NCBI GenBank assembly: GCA_027028245.1
Contig: JALVJO010000196.1
Location: 1-48,395 of the forward strand
From: Deltaproteobacteria bacterium
GTDB taxonomy: Bacteria; Desulfobacterota; Dissulfuribacteria; Dissulfuribacterales; QOAL01
Direction: 5' to 3'
Length of the DNA: 48,395 nucleotides
The translations under genes were made by a program, and so were the position numbers. The notes under the pieces were generated by a model, which worked only from the letters and a program-made list of their open reading frames with translations, did no database searches and was not told the origin of the DNA. Below, in pieces: positions 31,477-40,399 of this stretch (positions are counted from its first letter, which is position 1; each line of letters begins with the position of its first letter).

Positions 31477-32321
31477 ATACTGCTCCTGGCAGACTTTTCG
31501 TTGTGGGCACTCCCATAGGCAACCTGCGAGATATCACTTTCAGGGCTGTGGAGTGTATGAAAGAAAGCGGGCTCATTGCAGCAGAAGATACCAGGCGGAC
31601 AAGAAAACTGCTTAGTCATCTGGGCATAAAGAAGAAGGTGATAAGCTGCAACGAATATAACGAGGCAGAAAAGGCAGGCCTGATCCTTGATTTTCTTAAG
31701 CATGGAAATTCTGCTGCCCTTGTCTCAGATGCAGGAACCCCCGGCCTTTCAGACCCTGGAGCACGGCTTGTTGCCCTTTTGAGAAAAAGCGGTGTGGAGA
31801 TAGTGCCGGTTCCGGGACCATCTGCTGCAACTGCAGCACTCAGTGTCTCGGGTTTTCCGGGAAGATCCTTTCACTTTGCAGGTTTTCTGCCTTCAAGGGC
31901 TGCTGAAAGGCGCCAAAGGCTGCAAGACCTCCTGGCCATTGAGACTGTTATCGTCTTTTTCGAGGCACCGCACAGGCTCCTCAAATCACTCAGGGACATC
32001 CTTGAAATACTGGGAGACAGAAAGATATTTCTCGCCAGGGAAATGACCAAAAGCCATGAAACCTGCATTTTTGCCACTGTTGGAGGGCTGATAAAGATCC
32101 TGGAAAAAGAAAAGATCAGGGGGGAAATTACACTGGTTCTTGAAGGCGCCGGCAGGAGGGAAAAAAGGGCCGTTGATACCGAGCTCCTTGAATCCGCCCT
32201 CAGAAGCCTCCTTGAGGGAGAAAAAATTTCTGTCAAAGAGGCGTCAAGGCTCCTTTCAAAACTTTGCGGAACAAGAAGAAGCCTCATTTACAACATGGCG
32301 CTAGACCTGCAAGATGAATAA
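31473..32321 (+). CDS. rsmI: 16S rRNA (cytidine-1402-2'-O)-methyltransferase
   Basis: This 282-residue SAM-dependent enzyme methylates C1402 in the ribosomal P site. The opening GRLFVVGTPIGNLRDITFRA, then AAEDTRRTRKLLSHLGI, ALVSDAGTPGLSDPG, VPVPGPSAATAALSVSGFPG and FFEAPHRLLKSLRDI are the RsmI signatures. The ATG at 31473 is used although the frame is open further upstream, because homology starts there and it overlaps the preceding stop. kdsB begins eight bases before its end, so the three genes form an operon. Confidence 0.96.
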   Translation: MNTAPGRLFVVGTPIGNLRDITFRAVECMKESGLIAAEDTRRTRKLLSHLGIKKKVISCNEYNEAEKAGLILDFLKHGNSAALVSDAGTPGLSDPGARLVALLRKSGVEIVPVPGPSAATAALSVSGFPGRSFHFAGFLPSRAAERRQRLQDLLAIETVIVFFEAPHRLLKSLRDILEILGDRKIFLAREMTKSHETCIFATVGGLIKILEKEKIRGEITLVLEGAGRREKRAVDTELLESALRSLLEGEKISVKEASRLLSKLCGTRRSLIYNMALDLQDE

Positions 32322-33075
32322 AAACAGGGTGACTGCCATAATACCTGCCCGTATCGGCTCTTCCAGACTTCCTGGAAAACCCCTTGCTGATATTTGCGGA
32401 AAGCCCATGATTCTCAGGGTTGTGGAAAGGGTGGCAAAAATGAAGTGTATAGACAGGACAGCTGTAGCCACTGACAGCAGTAAGATCCTGGACTGCGTAG
32501 AGGCACGAGGGTTCAAGGCAGTCATGACAAGCCCGGATCATCCATCTGGAACCGACAGGCTGGCAGAAGCAGCAAGGATTCTGGGAGTCGGTCCAGGTGA
32601 CATAGTGATCAATGTCCAAGGTGACCAGCCCCTGGTAGATGAGGACACGGTAGAGGCCGTCATAGATGCACTCATAACGGCTGATTCAGCAGTCATTTCA
32701 ACAGCTGCATGCCCTGTGGGCATAGCAGAGGCTGCAGACCCCAACAGGGTGAAGGTAGTCCTCGATGTTTCAGGCCGGGCACTTTATTTTTCCAGGTCCC
32801 TGATCCCATTTGACAGGGATCAAGCACTTGAAAAGGAAGACAGGCCGTACCTGCGCCACCTGGGCCTTTATGCCTACCGCATGGATTTCCTCCAGAAATT
32901 CGTCTCTCTCCCTGAGGGACGTCTTGAGTCAGTTGAAAAACTTGAACAGCTGAGGGCCCTTGAAAACGGCTTTGACATTCTGGTGAAGATCGTTGAAAAG
33001 GCACCGGTGGATGTGGATACCGAGGAAGATCTGGAAAGGGTGAGAATAATCTTTTCAGCTCTGAATCAAACATAG
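32314..33075 (+). CDS. kdsB: 3-deoxy-manno-octulosonate cytidylyltransferase
   Basis: This 253-residue enzyme makes CMP-KDO for lipopolysaccharide inner core. Signature strings are IIPARIGSSRLPGKPLADI (nucleotide-binding loop), AVATDSSKILDCVEARGF, IVINVQGDQPLVDEDTVEAV and HLGLYAYRMDFLQKFV. Its presence shows a Gram-negative outer membrane with KDO-containing LPS. It overlaps rsmI by eight bases and is convergent with murI, with an 88-base gap holding only a short ACCGG/CCGGT hairpin and no clear terminator. Confidence 0.96.
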   Translation: MNKNRVTAIIPARIGSSRLPGKPLADICGKPMILRVVERVAKMKCIDRTAVATDSSKILDCVEARGFKAVMTSPDHPSGTDRLAEAARILGVGPGDIVINVQGDQPLVDEDTVEAVIDALITADSAVISTAACPVGIAEAADPNRVKVVLDVSGRALYFSRSLIPFDRDQALEKEDRPYLRHLGLYAYRMDFLQKFVSLPEGRLESVEKLEQLRALENGFDILVKIVEKAPVDVDTEEDLERVRIIFSALNQT

Positions 33076-33163
33076 ATGACCGGCCTTCCCGGTTGATCCA
33101 CGGCCTGTTCTGCCCTGAAACTCGTCACGTAATGCCTGAGCCCTTTCTTATCCGGGCAGGCGG

Positions 33164-33952
33164 TCATATCCTTTCAAGCCTTACCCTCATACCGAGAAAT
33201 GAAGCCACTATGTCTTCGGTATGGGGGGTGAGATCTGAGACAAAGAACCTGTGAGGTATTTCCTGAACCAGCTGGTCACTGCCCTGCAAGGCCTTTTTGC
33301 GGTTTATTTCCTCGGCCACCTGCCTTGCCACCTCCAGGGAAGGATCCACTATTTTTATCCTTTTTCCCGCCTTTTCCCTTATCACATCTTTCAATAGGGG
33401 ATAATGGGTACATCCCAGGATAAGGGTGTCTATCTGCTGGTTCTTTAGGGGCCTGAGATATTTCTTTACTATCATCCTGGTCTCCCTCCCCTTCAGCCAT
33501 CCTTCTTCCACAAGGGGGACCAGCAGCGGGCAGGGCTGCTGGAAGAGCCTTGCCCCTGGCAGCTTTTTGGGGATCTTTTCTGCATAGATTCCGCTTGAAA
33601 CCGTTGCCCTGGTTCCCATGAGGCCTATGCGCTTGTTTTTGGTAAGATTGCAGGCCTGTTCTATGGAGGGGGAAACAACATCAAATATCGGGATGTCAAG
33701 GCACCTTTTGAGCTCGTCAGTGGCAGTACTTGCTGCACTGTGACATGCAATGACAATCATGCCGGCCCCGTGCTCCATAAGAAAGCGGGCATCTTCCATG
33801 GCAAATTCAACCAGGGTCCTGCGGCTCTTTGTGCCATAGGGCGCCCTGGCCGTATCCCCGAAATAGACTATTGGTACCTGCGGTATGAGCCTCAAGAGTT
33901 CCCGAACCACTGTAAAGCCGCCGACACCCGAGTCAAATACACCTATCTTCAT
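33164..33952 (-). CDS. murI: Glutamate racemase
   Basis: This 262-residue cofactor-independent racemase supplies D-glutamate for peptidoglycan. It opens MKIGVFDSGVGGFTVVREL (D7, S8). The first catalytic Cys is C70 in VIACHSAAST and the second is C181 in LILGCTHYPLL. FGDTARAPYG is also canonical. The first catalytic motif is CHSAAS instead of the more common CNTAS. The gene stands alone on the minus strand. Confidence 0.95.
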   Translation of the reverse strand: MKIGVFDSGVGGFTVVRELLRLIPQVPIVYFGDTARAPYGTKSRRTLVEFAMEDARFLMEHGAGMIVIACHSAASTATDELKRCLDIPIFDVVSPSIEQACNLTKNKRIGLMGTRATVSSGIYAEKIPKKLPGARLFQQPCPLLVPLVEEGWLKGRETRMIVKKYLRPLKNQQIDTLILGCTHYPLLKDVIREKAGKRIKIVDPSLEVARQVAEEINRKKALQGSDQLVQEIPHRFFVSDLTPHTEDIVASFLGMRVRLERI

Positions 33953-34092
33953 ACTCTTATTGGTTTTTCATTCCAAACTGTGATATTTTAACTGTTGCTG
34001 GTTGAACGAAAAGGTGACAATAATTTTATTATATCACCTGCGCATCCCATGAACACTTCATTTCCAAATAAAATAAAACAGGAGGCATCAAG

Positions 34093-35445
34093 GTGTCGGA
34101 AACCTGCAGCATCAAAGGGCTCGTAGACGAGATAGAAAATCCAGAGGAAATAATCACTGCCATCAAGAACCTTGGTGAGACAAACATAATTTCTCCGTTC
34201 TCAAAGAAGGACTATTCATGTTTTGTATCAGACAGCGACAGGGTGCTGCTTCTTGCCTCTGCACGTTCTGCAAAATCCCTGAACCAGGCAGGCAGGGAGC
34301 TTCCGAGTTTTGAGCTTGCCGGTCCAAGGAAGGAGATATATTTCGATCCGGCAAAGACCAAGTGTGCTGTAGTGACCTGCGGCGGTCTCTGCCCGGGAAT
34401 AAACGATGTTATCCGTTCCATTGTGATGACCCTTTATTACGGCTACGGAGTGCAAACCGTCTTTGGTATAAGATATGGACTGCGGGGATTTATTGCCGAT
34501 TACGGGCTTCCCGTAATGGAACTGACCCCCCAGGCAGTAGACCGAATTCATGAATACGGAGGCACAATACTCGGCTCCTCAAGGGGGCCTCAGCCCACTG
34601 AAGAAATAGTCGACGCCCTGGAAAAGATGAACGTTTCCATACTATTTACCATTGGAGGCGACGGCACGTTCAAAGCAAGTGCCAAGATTGCCGAGGAGAT
34701 AGAAAAAAGAGGCCGCAAAATAGCTGTCATTGCCATTCCAAAGACCATAGACAACGATATATTCCTTGTGTCCAAGACCTTCGGCTTTGACACTGCCGTG
34801 CAGATGGCATGTGAATCAATAAGATGCGCCCATACAGAGGCCCTTGGCGCCCCCAACTGCATCGGGCTTGTCAAGCTCATGGGGCGCTATGCTGGCTTCA
34901 TAGCTGCAGCAGCAACCATTGCCCTGAGAGAAGTCAATTACTGCCTCATACCTGAAAGTGATTTTGACCTGGAAGGTGAAAAAGGGCTCTTAAAACACCT
35001 GGAGCAGAGACTGGACAACAGGGGACATGCAGTAATAGTAGTGGCAGAAGGGGCAGGACAGAAATATTTCAAGGACCAGCCCAAGGAGAAAGACCTTTCG
35101 GGCAACGTAAAACTCGGAGATATCGGCAAGTTCCTGAAGCAGAAGATCCAGGAACACTTCCATTCCGTGGGACGGGAGCTCTATATCAGATACATTGATC
35201 CAAGCTACATAATAAGAAGTGTCCCCTCGAACGTGGATGACAGCCTCTACTGCGGAAACCTGGGCCAGAATGCTGTCCATGCTGCCATGGCCGGAAAGAC
35301 TGACATGATGGTAAGTCTGTGGAATGACCGCTATGTCCACATCCCCCTGAAAAGCGCCATCATGCGTAAAAAACGGGTAAACCTGAACAGCCGTTTCTGG
35401 ATGAGCGTCCTTGAATCCACGGGGCAGCCTTCCTTGAAAAACTAA
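34093..35445 (+). CDS. 6-phosphofructokinase, ATP-type with K124
   Basis: This 450-residue enzyme of the PfkA superfamily belongs to the long clade also found in plants, spirochaetes and actinobacteria. The phosphoryl-donor loop reads GGDGT, where Gly favours ATP over pyrophosphate. The catalytic loop reads PKTIDND, where Lys is otherwise typical of pyrophosphate enzymes. This G+K combination is known from ATP-dependent members. Other signatures are CGGLCPGINDVIRSIV and LVKLMGRYAGFIAAAA. The start is GTG, with AGGAGG (34080-34085) seven bases upstream. A weak TTGAAC/TTTATT promoter may lie near 34,000. The donor should be tested, not assumed. Confidence 0.9.
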   Translation: MSETCSIKGLVDEIENPEEIITAIKNLGETNIISPFSKKDYSCFVSDSDRVLLLASARSAKSLNQAGRELPSFELAGPRKEIYFDPAKTKCAVVTCGGLCPGINDVIRSIVMTLYYGYGVQTVFGIRYGLRGFIADYGLPVMELTPQAVDRIHEYGGTILGSSRGPQPTEEIVDALEKMNVSILFTIGGDGTFKASAKIAEEIEKRGRKIAVIAIPKTIDNDIFLVSKTFGFDTAVQMACESIRCAHTEALGAPNCIGLVKLMGRYAGFIAAAATIALREVNYCLIPESDFDLEGEKGLLKHLEQRLDNRGHAVIVVAEGAGQKYFKDQPKEKDLSGNVKLGDIGKFLKQKIQEHFHSVGRELYIRYIDPSYIIRSVPSNVDDSLYCGNLGQNAVHAAMAGKTDMMVSLWNDRYVHIPLKSAIMRKKRVNLNSRFWMSVLESTGQPSLKN

Positions 35446-35462
35446 CAGGAATGGAGAAAAAG

Positions 35463-37760
35463 ATGCAAAAAAAGGACAAGATTTTGCGTGTTTTATTGGT
35501 GCTGCTCATTGTTGCAGCTGTCACAGCCCTTTTTGCAGGCTGCAGTTCCCCGGAAGAAAGAAAGGCCGACCATTTCAAAAGGGGCATGGAATATGTAAAA
35601 AAGGACAAGCTTAAATCAGCAGCTATCGAGTTCAAAAATGTCATACAGATTGATCCGAAATACGGCCCCGGCCATTATCAGCTGGCCCTTTGCGATATAA
35701 GGCTTGGCAGGTTCAGGGAGGCCCTTTCAGAACTGAGAAAGACCGTTGACGTGGACCCTGAAAACAGGGACGCCAGAATAAAGCTCATACAGTTCCTGTT
35801 GCTTGCCAAGCAAAACGAAGAGGCGGCCAAACATATCGACTATCTCCTGAAAAAGAATCCTTCCGACGTGGAGGCCCTGGTACTTAAATCCAATCTCGAT
35901 CTCAAAAAGGGAAAAACAGATGAGGCAATAAAGACCTTAAAAACTGCCCTGGAAAAGGATCCAAACAACAGGAGCGTATACCTGACCCTGGCAAATGCCT
36001 ACTTGTCCAAGAACAACCTGGCTGAAGCTGAAAAGTTGGTGAAAAAGGCACAGGCTGTCAGCAAGACCGACAGGGAAAAGATCCAGGCAGGCTTGATGCT
36101 TGCCGGTTTGTACGAAAGGGACAAGGACAAGCAAGAACTGGCTGAAAGGCTGCTCCTTGAGCTCAAAAAGAGCTATCCCAAGGAACTCGACCCGGCCCTG
36201 GCCTTGATAAAATACTACCTGAGACACCAAAATAAAGAAGCTGCCAGGGCAGAAATCGACCAGGCAATCAAGTCCTTTCCCAAAAACATAGTGCCCCTGA
36301 TAATCAAGGCAGACCTTGAACTCCAGAACAATAAGTCTGCCGAGGCTGAAAAGCTGCTGGAAAAGGCCCATGAACTTGCTCCAGACAATCAGAATGTTAC
36401 TGCCAAGCTAGCCCTTTTGAAACTGAACCTGAACAAGACCGATCAAGCAGCCAAGCTTGCAGAAGTAAGCTTGAAGAAGGACCCTGCCCAGCCCGCAGCC
36501 CTCCTGGTCAAGGGAAGGCTTGCACTGATGAAAAAGGATTTCGACAATGCACTGAAATATTTGGACCAGGTGCTCCAAAAGGCATCCAAGGACCCCCAGA
36601 CTCTTTACTTCAGGGCTCTGGCATATCTTGGCAAGGGCAAGATAAAAGATGCCGAGGATGACCTTGTTACCTGTACTGTCCAGGCACCCGGGTTTCTAAA
36701 GGCCAGGCTTCTTCTGGCTGATATTTACCTCCGGGAAAGAAAGCCTGACGACTCCCTCTTCCAGACAGATTACATACTAAAACGTGCCAAGGACGAACCC
36801 ATGGCCCTTACCCTGCATGCCTCGGCACTCATGTTGAAAAAGGATTTCAAGGCAGCCGTGTCTGACCTGGAAAAGGTACTGGAAAAGCAGCCGGAAAACA
36901 CCAGGGCCAAATATCTTCTGGCAAGGGCCAGGCTTGGAAAGGGTGAGACGGAAGGCGGCGTAAAACTCCTCGGGGAAATAGTGGAAAAAGAGCCCAGGTA
37001 CCTGCCTGCCCTTACCACACTTGTGGCAGTTTACATGAAGGAAAAGAGGCCGGAAGACGCCCTCGCTCTAATCCGCCAGGTTGAAGCCAAGGATCCCAAA
37101 AATGCTGCAGCAGCCATGCTTGAAGGTCGAATCCTTATGGCCACGGGCAAATATGATGCTGCAGCAACTGCCTTTAAGAAGGCCTTATCCATAAACGAGA
37201 ACCTCGTGGCCCCGTATGTTGCCCTTGCAAAAATTTACGTGGCCACCGGCAAGGCAGACAAGGCCATTGAAGAATACAGGAAACTCCTTAAAAAGAACCC
37301 GAATCTTGTAATGGCCTACATGGCAATAGGCTCCATAGAACAGAAACTCGGCCGCATGGACAAGGCTGAAGCGGCCTACAGGGATGCGCTCAAGGCCAAA
37401 CCTGATTTTGCCCCGGCAGCAAATAACCTGGCATGGCTCCTGGCAGACAAGAACCAGCTGGAGGAGGCCTTCATTTATATCCAGAAGGCCAAGCAGGCCG
37501 CACCCGAACAGCCGTCCATTCTGGATACCTCGGGCTGGATCCTTGCAAAAAAGGGGAGCTTCGAGCTGGCAGTTGCAGATCTTTCCCAGGCCCTTAAAAA
37601 ATGGCCAAACCAGCCCACTATAAACTATCACATGGCAGTGGCCCTCAAGGGGCTTGGAAAAGGACAGGAAGCCGTTGAACACCTTAAAACAGCCCTTGAA
37701 TCAAAGACCCCCTTTCCAGAGCGAAAGGATGCCGAGGCACTTCTCAAGGAACTTTCATGA
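35463..37760 (+). CDS. TPR-repeat lipoprotein (PrsT-like)
   Basis: This lipoprotein of about 765 residues has a signal sequence with lipobox LFAGC (residues 23-27 of this start). It is followed by an almost unbroken series of about 20 tetratricopeptide units (for example AIEFKNVIQIDPKYGPGHYQ, ALKKWPNQPTINYHMAVALK). The architecture and length resemble the PEP-CTERM/XrtA-system protein PrsT, although no exosortase gene is in the window. It probably acts as a periplasmic scaffold attached to a membrane. The ATG at 35463 has GGAG six bases upstream, whereas the ATG at 35451 has none at usable distance. It overlaps rlmN by four bases. Confidence 0.82.
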   Translation: MQKKDKILRVLLVLLIVAAVTALFAGCSSPEERKADHFKRGMEYVKKDKLKSAAIEFKNVIQIDPKYGPGHYQLALCDIRLGRFREALSELRKTVDVDPENRDARIKLIQFLLLAKQNEEAAKHIDYLLKKNPSDVEALVLKSNLDLKKGKTDEAIKTLKTALEKDPNNRSVYLTLANAYLSKNNLAEAEKLVKKAQAVSKTDREKIQAGLMLAGLYERDKDKQELAERLLLELKKSYPKELDPALALIKYYLRHQNKEAARAEIDQAIKSFPKNIVPLIIKADLELQNNKSAEAEKLLEKAHELAPDNQNVTAKLALLKLNLNKTDQAAKLAEVSLKKDPAQPAALLVKGRLALMKKDFDNALKYLDQVLQKASKDPQTLYFRALAYLGKGKIKDAEDDLVTCTVQAPGFLKARLLLADIYLRERKPDDSLFQTDYILKRAKDEPMALTLHASALMLKKDFKAAVSDLEKVLEKQPENTRAKYLLARARLGKGETEGGVKLLGEIVEKEPRYLPALTTLVAVYMKEKRPEDALALIRQVEAKDPKNAAAAMLEGRILMATGKYDAAATAFKKALSINENLVAPYVALAKIYVATGKADKAIEEYRKLLKKNPNLVMAYMAIGSIEQKLGRMDKAEAAYRDALKAKPDFAPAANNLAWLLADKNQLEEAFIYIQKAKQAAPEQPSILDTSGWILAKKGSFELAVADLSQALKKWPNQPTINYHMAVALKGLGKGQEAVEHLKTALESKTPFPERKDAEALLKELS

Positions 37761-38809
37761 CAGACCTCAAATCCCTTTCCTGCAAAGAACTGGAACACCT
37801 GGTGCGGGAAAGGGGTCTTCCTGCCTTCAGAGGACGACAGCTTTTCAAGTGGCTTTGGCAAAAGGGGATCCATTCCTTTGACGAAATAACAGAGTTTTCT
37901 GTGGCCCTAAGGGCCGAACTTTCCAAAGACTACAGGATTTACCACCTGGAACAGGCCAAGAGGCTTGATTCCTCGGACGGCACCATAAAGTGGGCGTATA
38001 AATTGAAAGACGGTCTCATAATAGAGGCCGTGCTCATCCCGGAAAAGGATCACACTACACTCTGCGTTTCAACACAGGCAGGATGTGCCATGGGATGCGC
38101 CTTTTGCCTTACGGGGAAAATGGGATTTTACCGCAACCTCGCCCCCTCGGAAATAGCAGGCCAAGTCCTTGCGGCAGTTCAGGATCTGCCCCCTGAACAG
38201 CAGCCCAGAAACCTTGTTTTCATGGGCATGGGGGAACCCCTTGCCAATTTCAATAATCTCATAACTGCCATAGAAATACTTACCTGTGACCTGGGCCTCA
38301 ATTTTTCCCAGAGGAGAATCACTGTTTCTACCAGCGGAATTGCCCCAAAAATTGTAGAACTCGGAGAAAGAACATCCGTGGGGCTTGCCGTCTCCCTGCA
38401 TGCAACCAACAATACCCAGAGGGACAGACTCATGCCCATAAATCGGTCCTATCCCATTGAGACCCTGCTTGAGGCATGCAGGAGTTTCAGGCTGCCGCCA
38501 AGAAGGCGGATTACCTTTGAATATCTGCTGCTAAAGGGGATAAATGATACCAGGGAAGACGCACAAAGGCTGGCACGGCTTCTCAAAGCCATTCCATCAA
38601 AGATAAATCTCATACCCTTCAACCAGAGTGCCGGGCTGCCGTTCAGGGAACCGGACCGAAATAGCGTTTTGGATTTTCAGAAAATATTAAAGGACAGGAA
38701 TTACACTGTAATCATTAGAAAGAGCAAGGGAAGGGATATTAAGGCTGCCTGCGGCCAGCTATTTTACCAACAGCAAAATAGCGAGGACACTGCTCTCACG
38801 GGTTATTGA
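37757..38809 (+). CDS. rlmN: 23S rRNA (adenine-2503-C2)-methyltransferase, radical SAM
   Basis: This 350-residue radical SAM enzyme methylates A2503 of 23S rRNA and A37 of some tRNAs. The iron-sulfur motif is C110-AMG-C114-AF-C117. Further signatures are NLVFMGMGEPLANFNNLI, RRITVSTSGIAPKI, VSLHATNNTQRDRLMPINR and the C-terminal catalytic Cys in DIKAACGQL. It starts on the ATGA overlapping the TPR gene stop. Its 3' end overlaps the convergent ihfA stop by 14 bases. Confidence 0.97.
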   Translation: MTDLKSLSCKELEHLVRERGLPAFRGRQLFKWLWQKGIHSFDEITEFSVALRAELSKDYRIYHLEQAKRLDSSDGTIKWAYKLKDGLIIEAVLIPEKDHTTLCVSTQAGCAMGCAFCLTGKMGFYRNLAPSEIAGQVLAAVQDLPPEQQPRNLVFMGMGEPLANFNNLITAIEILTCDLGLNFSQRRITVSTSGIAPKIVELGERTSVGLAVSLHATNNTQRDRLMPINRSYPIETLLEACRSFRLPPRRRITFEYLLLKGINDTREDAQRLARLLKAIPSKINLIPFNQSAGLPFREPDRNSVLDFQKILKDRNYTVIIRKSKGRDIKAACGQLFYQQQNSEDTALTGY

Positions 38810-39080
38810 TCTTGTTTCTGAGAACACCCGAAGGTTTGAAGGTAACAACCCGTCTTGGAGCAAGGATCAAGTCTTCCCCTGTATGGGGGTTTCTACCACG
38901 CCTTGCCCTCTTGTCTTTTACAGTGAACTTGCCAAAGCCGCTGATGAGCACATTTTCACCGTCTTCCAGGGTCTGTTTTAAAATCTCGATTACGGTTTCT
39001 ACTGCTTCTACTGCCTCGGCCTTTGTCAGCACCTCGGATTCATACAGCTTGTTTACAAGATCCGCCTTGGTTAAAGTCAT
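38796..39080 (-). CDS. ihfA: Integration host factor alpha subunit (HU/IHF family)
   Basis: This 94-residue histone-like DNA-bending protein opens with MTLTKADLVNKLYES, followed by the beta-arm region GFGKFTVKDKRARRGRNPHTGED and RRVVTFKPSGVLRNKI. Match to IhfA is better than to HU, based on the TLTKAD start and the GEDLILAPRRVVTFKPS segment. The R-N-P tip that intercalates DNA is intact. It is relevant here because IHF assists sigma-54 promoters such as the one in front of motA. A MITE-like element sits 25 bases upstream of the start. Confidence 0.88.
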   Translation of the reverse strand: MTLTKADLVNKLYESEVLTKAEAVEAVETVIEILKQTLEDGENVLISGFGKFTVKDKRARRGRNPHTGEDLILAPRRVVTFKPSGVLRNKINNP

Positions 39081-39105
39081 TTCCTCTCCCCGATGTTCCT
39101 TGTGC

Positions 39106-39333
39106 CGGGAGCATTCCCAGTTTGTCCCCCATTTGTGCCATTGGCAAGGAAGGTGTGTTTCTTGAAAGGTTTCACCACAAGGAAGCCAACTTCAGCCGCA
39201 GTCCAGCCGCTTGAGATTAGTGATGTTCTGTATTCGATAAGAATTTGAAACTTGCACAGCGGCTTGGTGAACCTTGAAAGAAATGCACCTTCCTTACTCT
39301 TCTTCGTCCAGGGACAAACTGGGAATGCTCCCG
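39106..39333. mobile_element. MITE-like foldback element (228 bp)
   Basis: The ends are perfect 23-bp inverted repeats (39106-39128 and 39311-39333), starting CGGGAGCATTCCCAG on the left with the complement on the right. Imperfect inversion continues inward: AAGGAAGGTG with TTTCTT, AAGG and CACCA on the left (about 39145-39180) against the mirror on the right (about 39260-39297). TTGTGC flanks both sides (39100-39105 and 39334-39339), a likely 6-bp target duplication. There is no open reading frame. Each tip also contains GGGAgcatTCCC, a small hairpin. Confidence 0.75.
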
Positions 39334-39339
39334 TTGTGC

Positions 39340-39547
39340 CTATTAAAAATTTCTCAATCTTAAATAACTCTTTTTAATTAAAGGAAAAATGATACGGAGT
39401 CAAGTGATGAAATAATTATTTCATGCTTTTTATTCTTCCACCGTGTCTATGGAAAGTGCCCGATTCCATAATTTGTGTTTTATTTCATATTCAAATGGCT
39501 GAATATTGATTTACAGCTCGGCCTAAAGCAAAAAAGGAGTGTAATGC
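39340..39547. other. Upstream region of the TIGR01777 gene with an 18-bp palindrome
   Basis: This AT-rich spacer contains the perfect palindrome ATGAAATAATTATTTCAT (39407-39424), which could be an operator. An AAGGAG ribosome-binding site before 39548 is the only other recognisable signal. Confidence 0.5.
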
Positions 39548-40372
39548 ATGAAAGTCGCAATTACCGGGAGCACCGGCTTCATTGGTTCTTATCTTCTTTC
39601 GTATTTCAAGGATGTTATCCCCGTCACCAGAGAGGATTTTCAAACAGGAGGCCTTGCCCTTAAGATTTCAAAGGCAGACGCTGTAATCAACCTGGCAGGA
39701 CGGCCCATAATAAGGAGATGGACCAAAAGCTACCGCGATGAACTCGTCTCAAGCAGGATAGAGACAACCAGGCAGGTGGTCAAGGCTGTAAACGAGGCCG
39801 GGACCAGACACCTGATTTCTGCCTCTGCCATCGGCATCTATCCCGACAACATGCCATGTGATGAAACCTGTCCGGAAAAGGACAATGGTTTCCTGGCAGA
39901 TCTTACTGCCAAATGGGAAGACGAGGCAGCAAAATGCAAGTATAAGCTGACTATTGTAAGGTTTGGCGTGGTGCTGGGCCAGGGAGGAGGCGCGCTGGCC
40001 AAGATGCTCACACCCTTCAGGCTCGGCATTGGAGGCCCCATAGGAAGGGGAGACATGATCATGAGCTGGATTGCCCTTGGTGATGTGGCAAGGCTCCTGA
40101 AATTTATCATTAATTCCGGACTCACCGGCCCAGTCAATGCAGTCAGCCCGAACCCTGTAACCAACAGGGAATTTACCCGGGCACTGGCCGAGACCCTGCA
40201 TCGGCCTGCCTTGATACCTGTACCTGTTTTTGCCCTGAAACTGTTGTTCGGACAGGCTGCAGCAGTGCTTACAGCCAGTAAGGAGGTTTATCCAAAAAGG
40301 GCATTGGAGGCGGGTTTCAGGTTTGAATTTCCTGAAATCCGCCCGGCCCTGGAATATATTTTGGGAAATTAG
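39548..40372 (+). CDS. TIGR01777 family NAD(P)-dependent epimerase (YfcH-like)
   Basis: This 274-residue short-chain-dehydrogenase-like protein has the Rossmann start MKVAITGSTGFIGSYLLSYF, the family strings DAVINLAGRPIIRRWTKSYR, SRIETTRQVV, SASAIGIYPDN, WEDEAAK and RFGVVLGQGGGALAKMLTPF, and the C-terminal VNAVSPNPVTNREF and YPKRALEAGF. All match TIGR01777. The substrate is unknown; E. coli YfcH and the plant homologue are likewise poorly defined. AAGGAG precedes the ATG by about nine bases. It is a single gene. Confidence 0.93.
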   Translation: MKVAITGSTGFIGSYLLSYFKDVIPVTREDFQTGGLALKISKADAVINLAGRPIIRRWTKSYRDELVSSRIETTRQVVKAVNEAGTRHLISASAIGIYPDNMPCDETCPEKDNGFLADLTAKWEDEAAKCKYKLTIVRFGVVLGQGGGALAKMLTPFRLGIGGPIGRGDMIMSWIALGDVARLLKFIINSGLTGPVNAVSPNPVTNREFTRALAETLHRPALIPVPVFALKLLFGQAAAVLTASKEVYPKRALEAGFRFEFPEIRPALEYILGN

Positions 40373-40399
40373 GCCTGATCCGAGCTGCTGCCAGGTATA

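Noticed and set aside
39106-39333. IS200/IS605-type (Y1) element, suggested by tip hairpins GGGAgcatTCCC
   Set aside because: Long terminal inverted repeats and a probable target duplication fit a DDE-type MITE better; Y1 elements make no target duplication.
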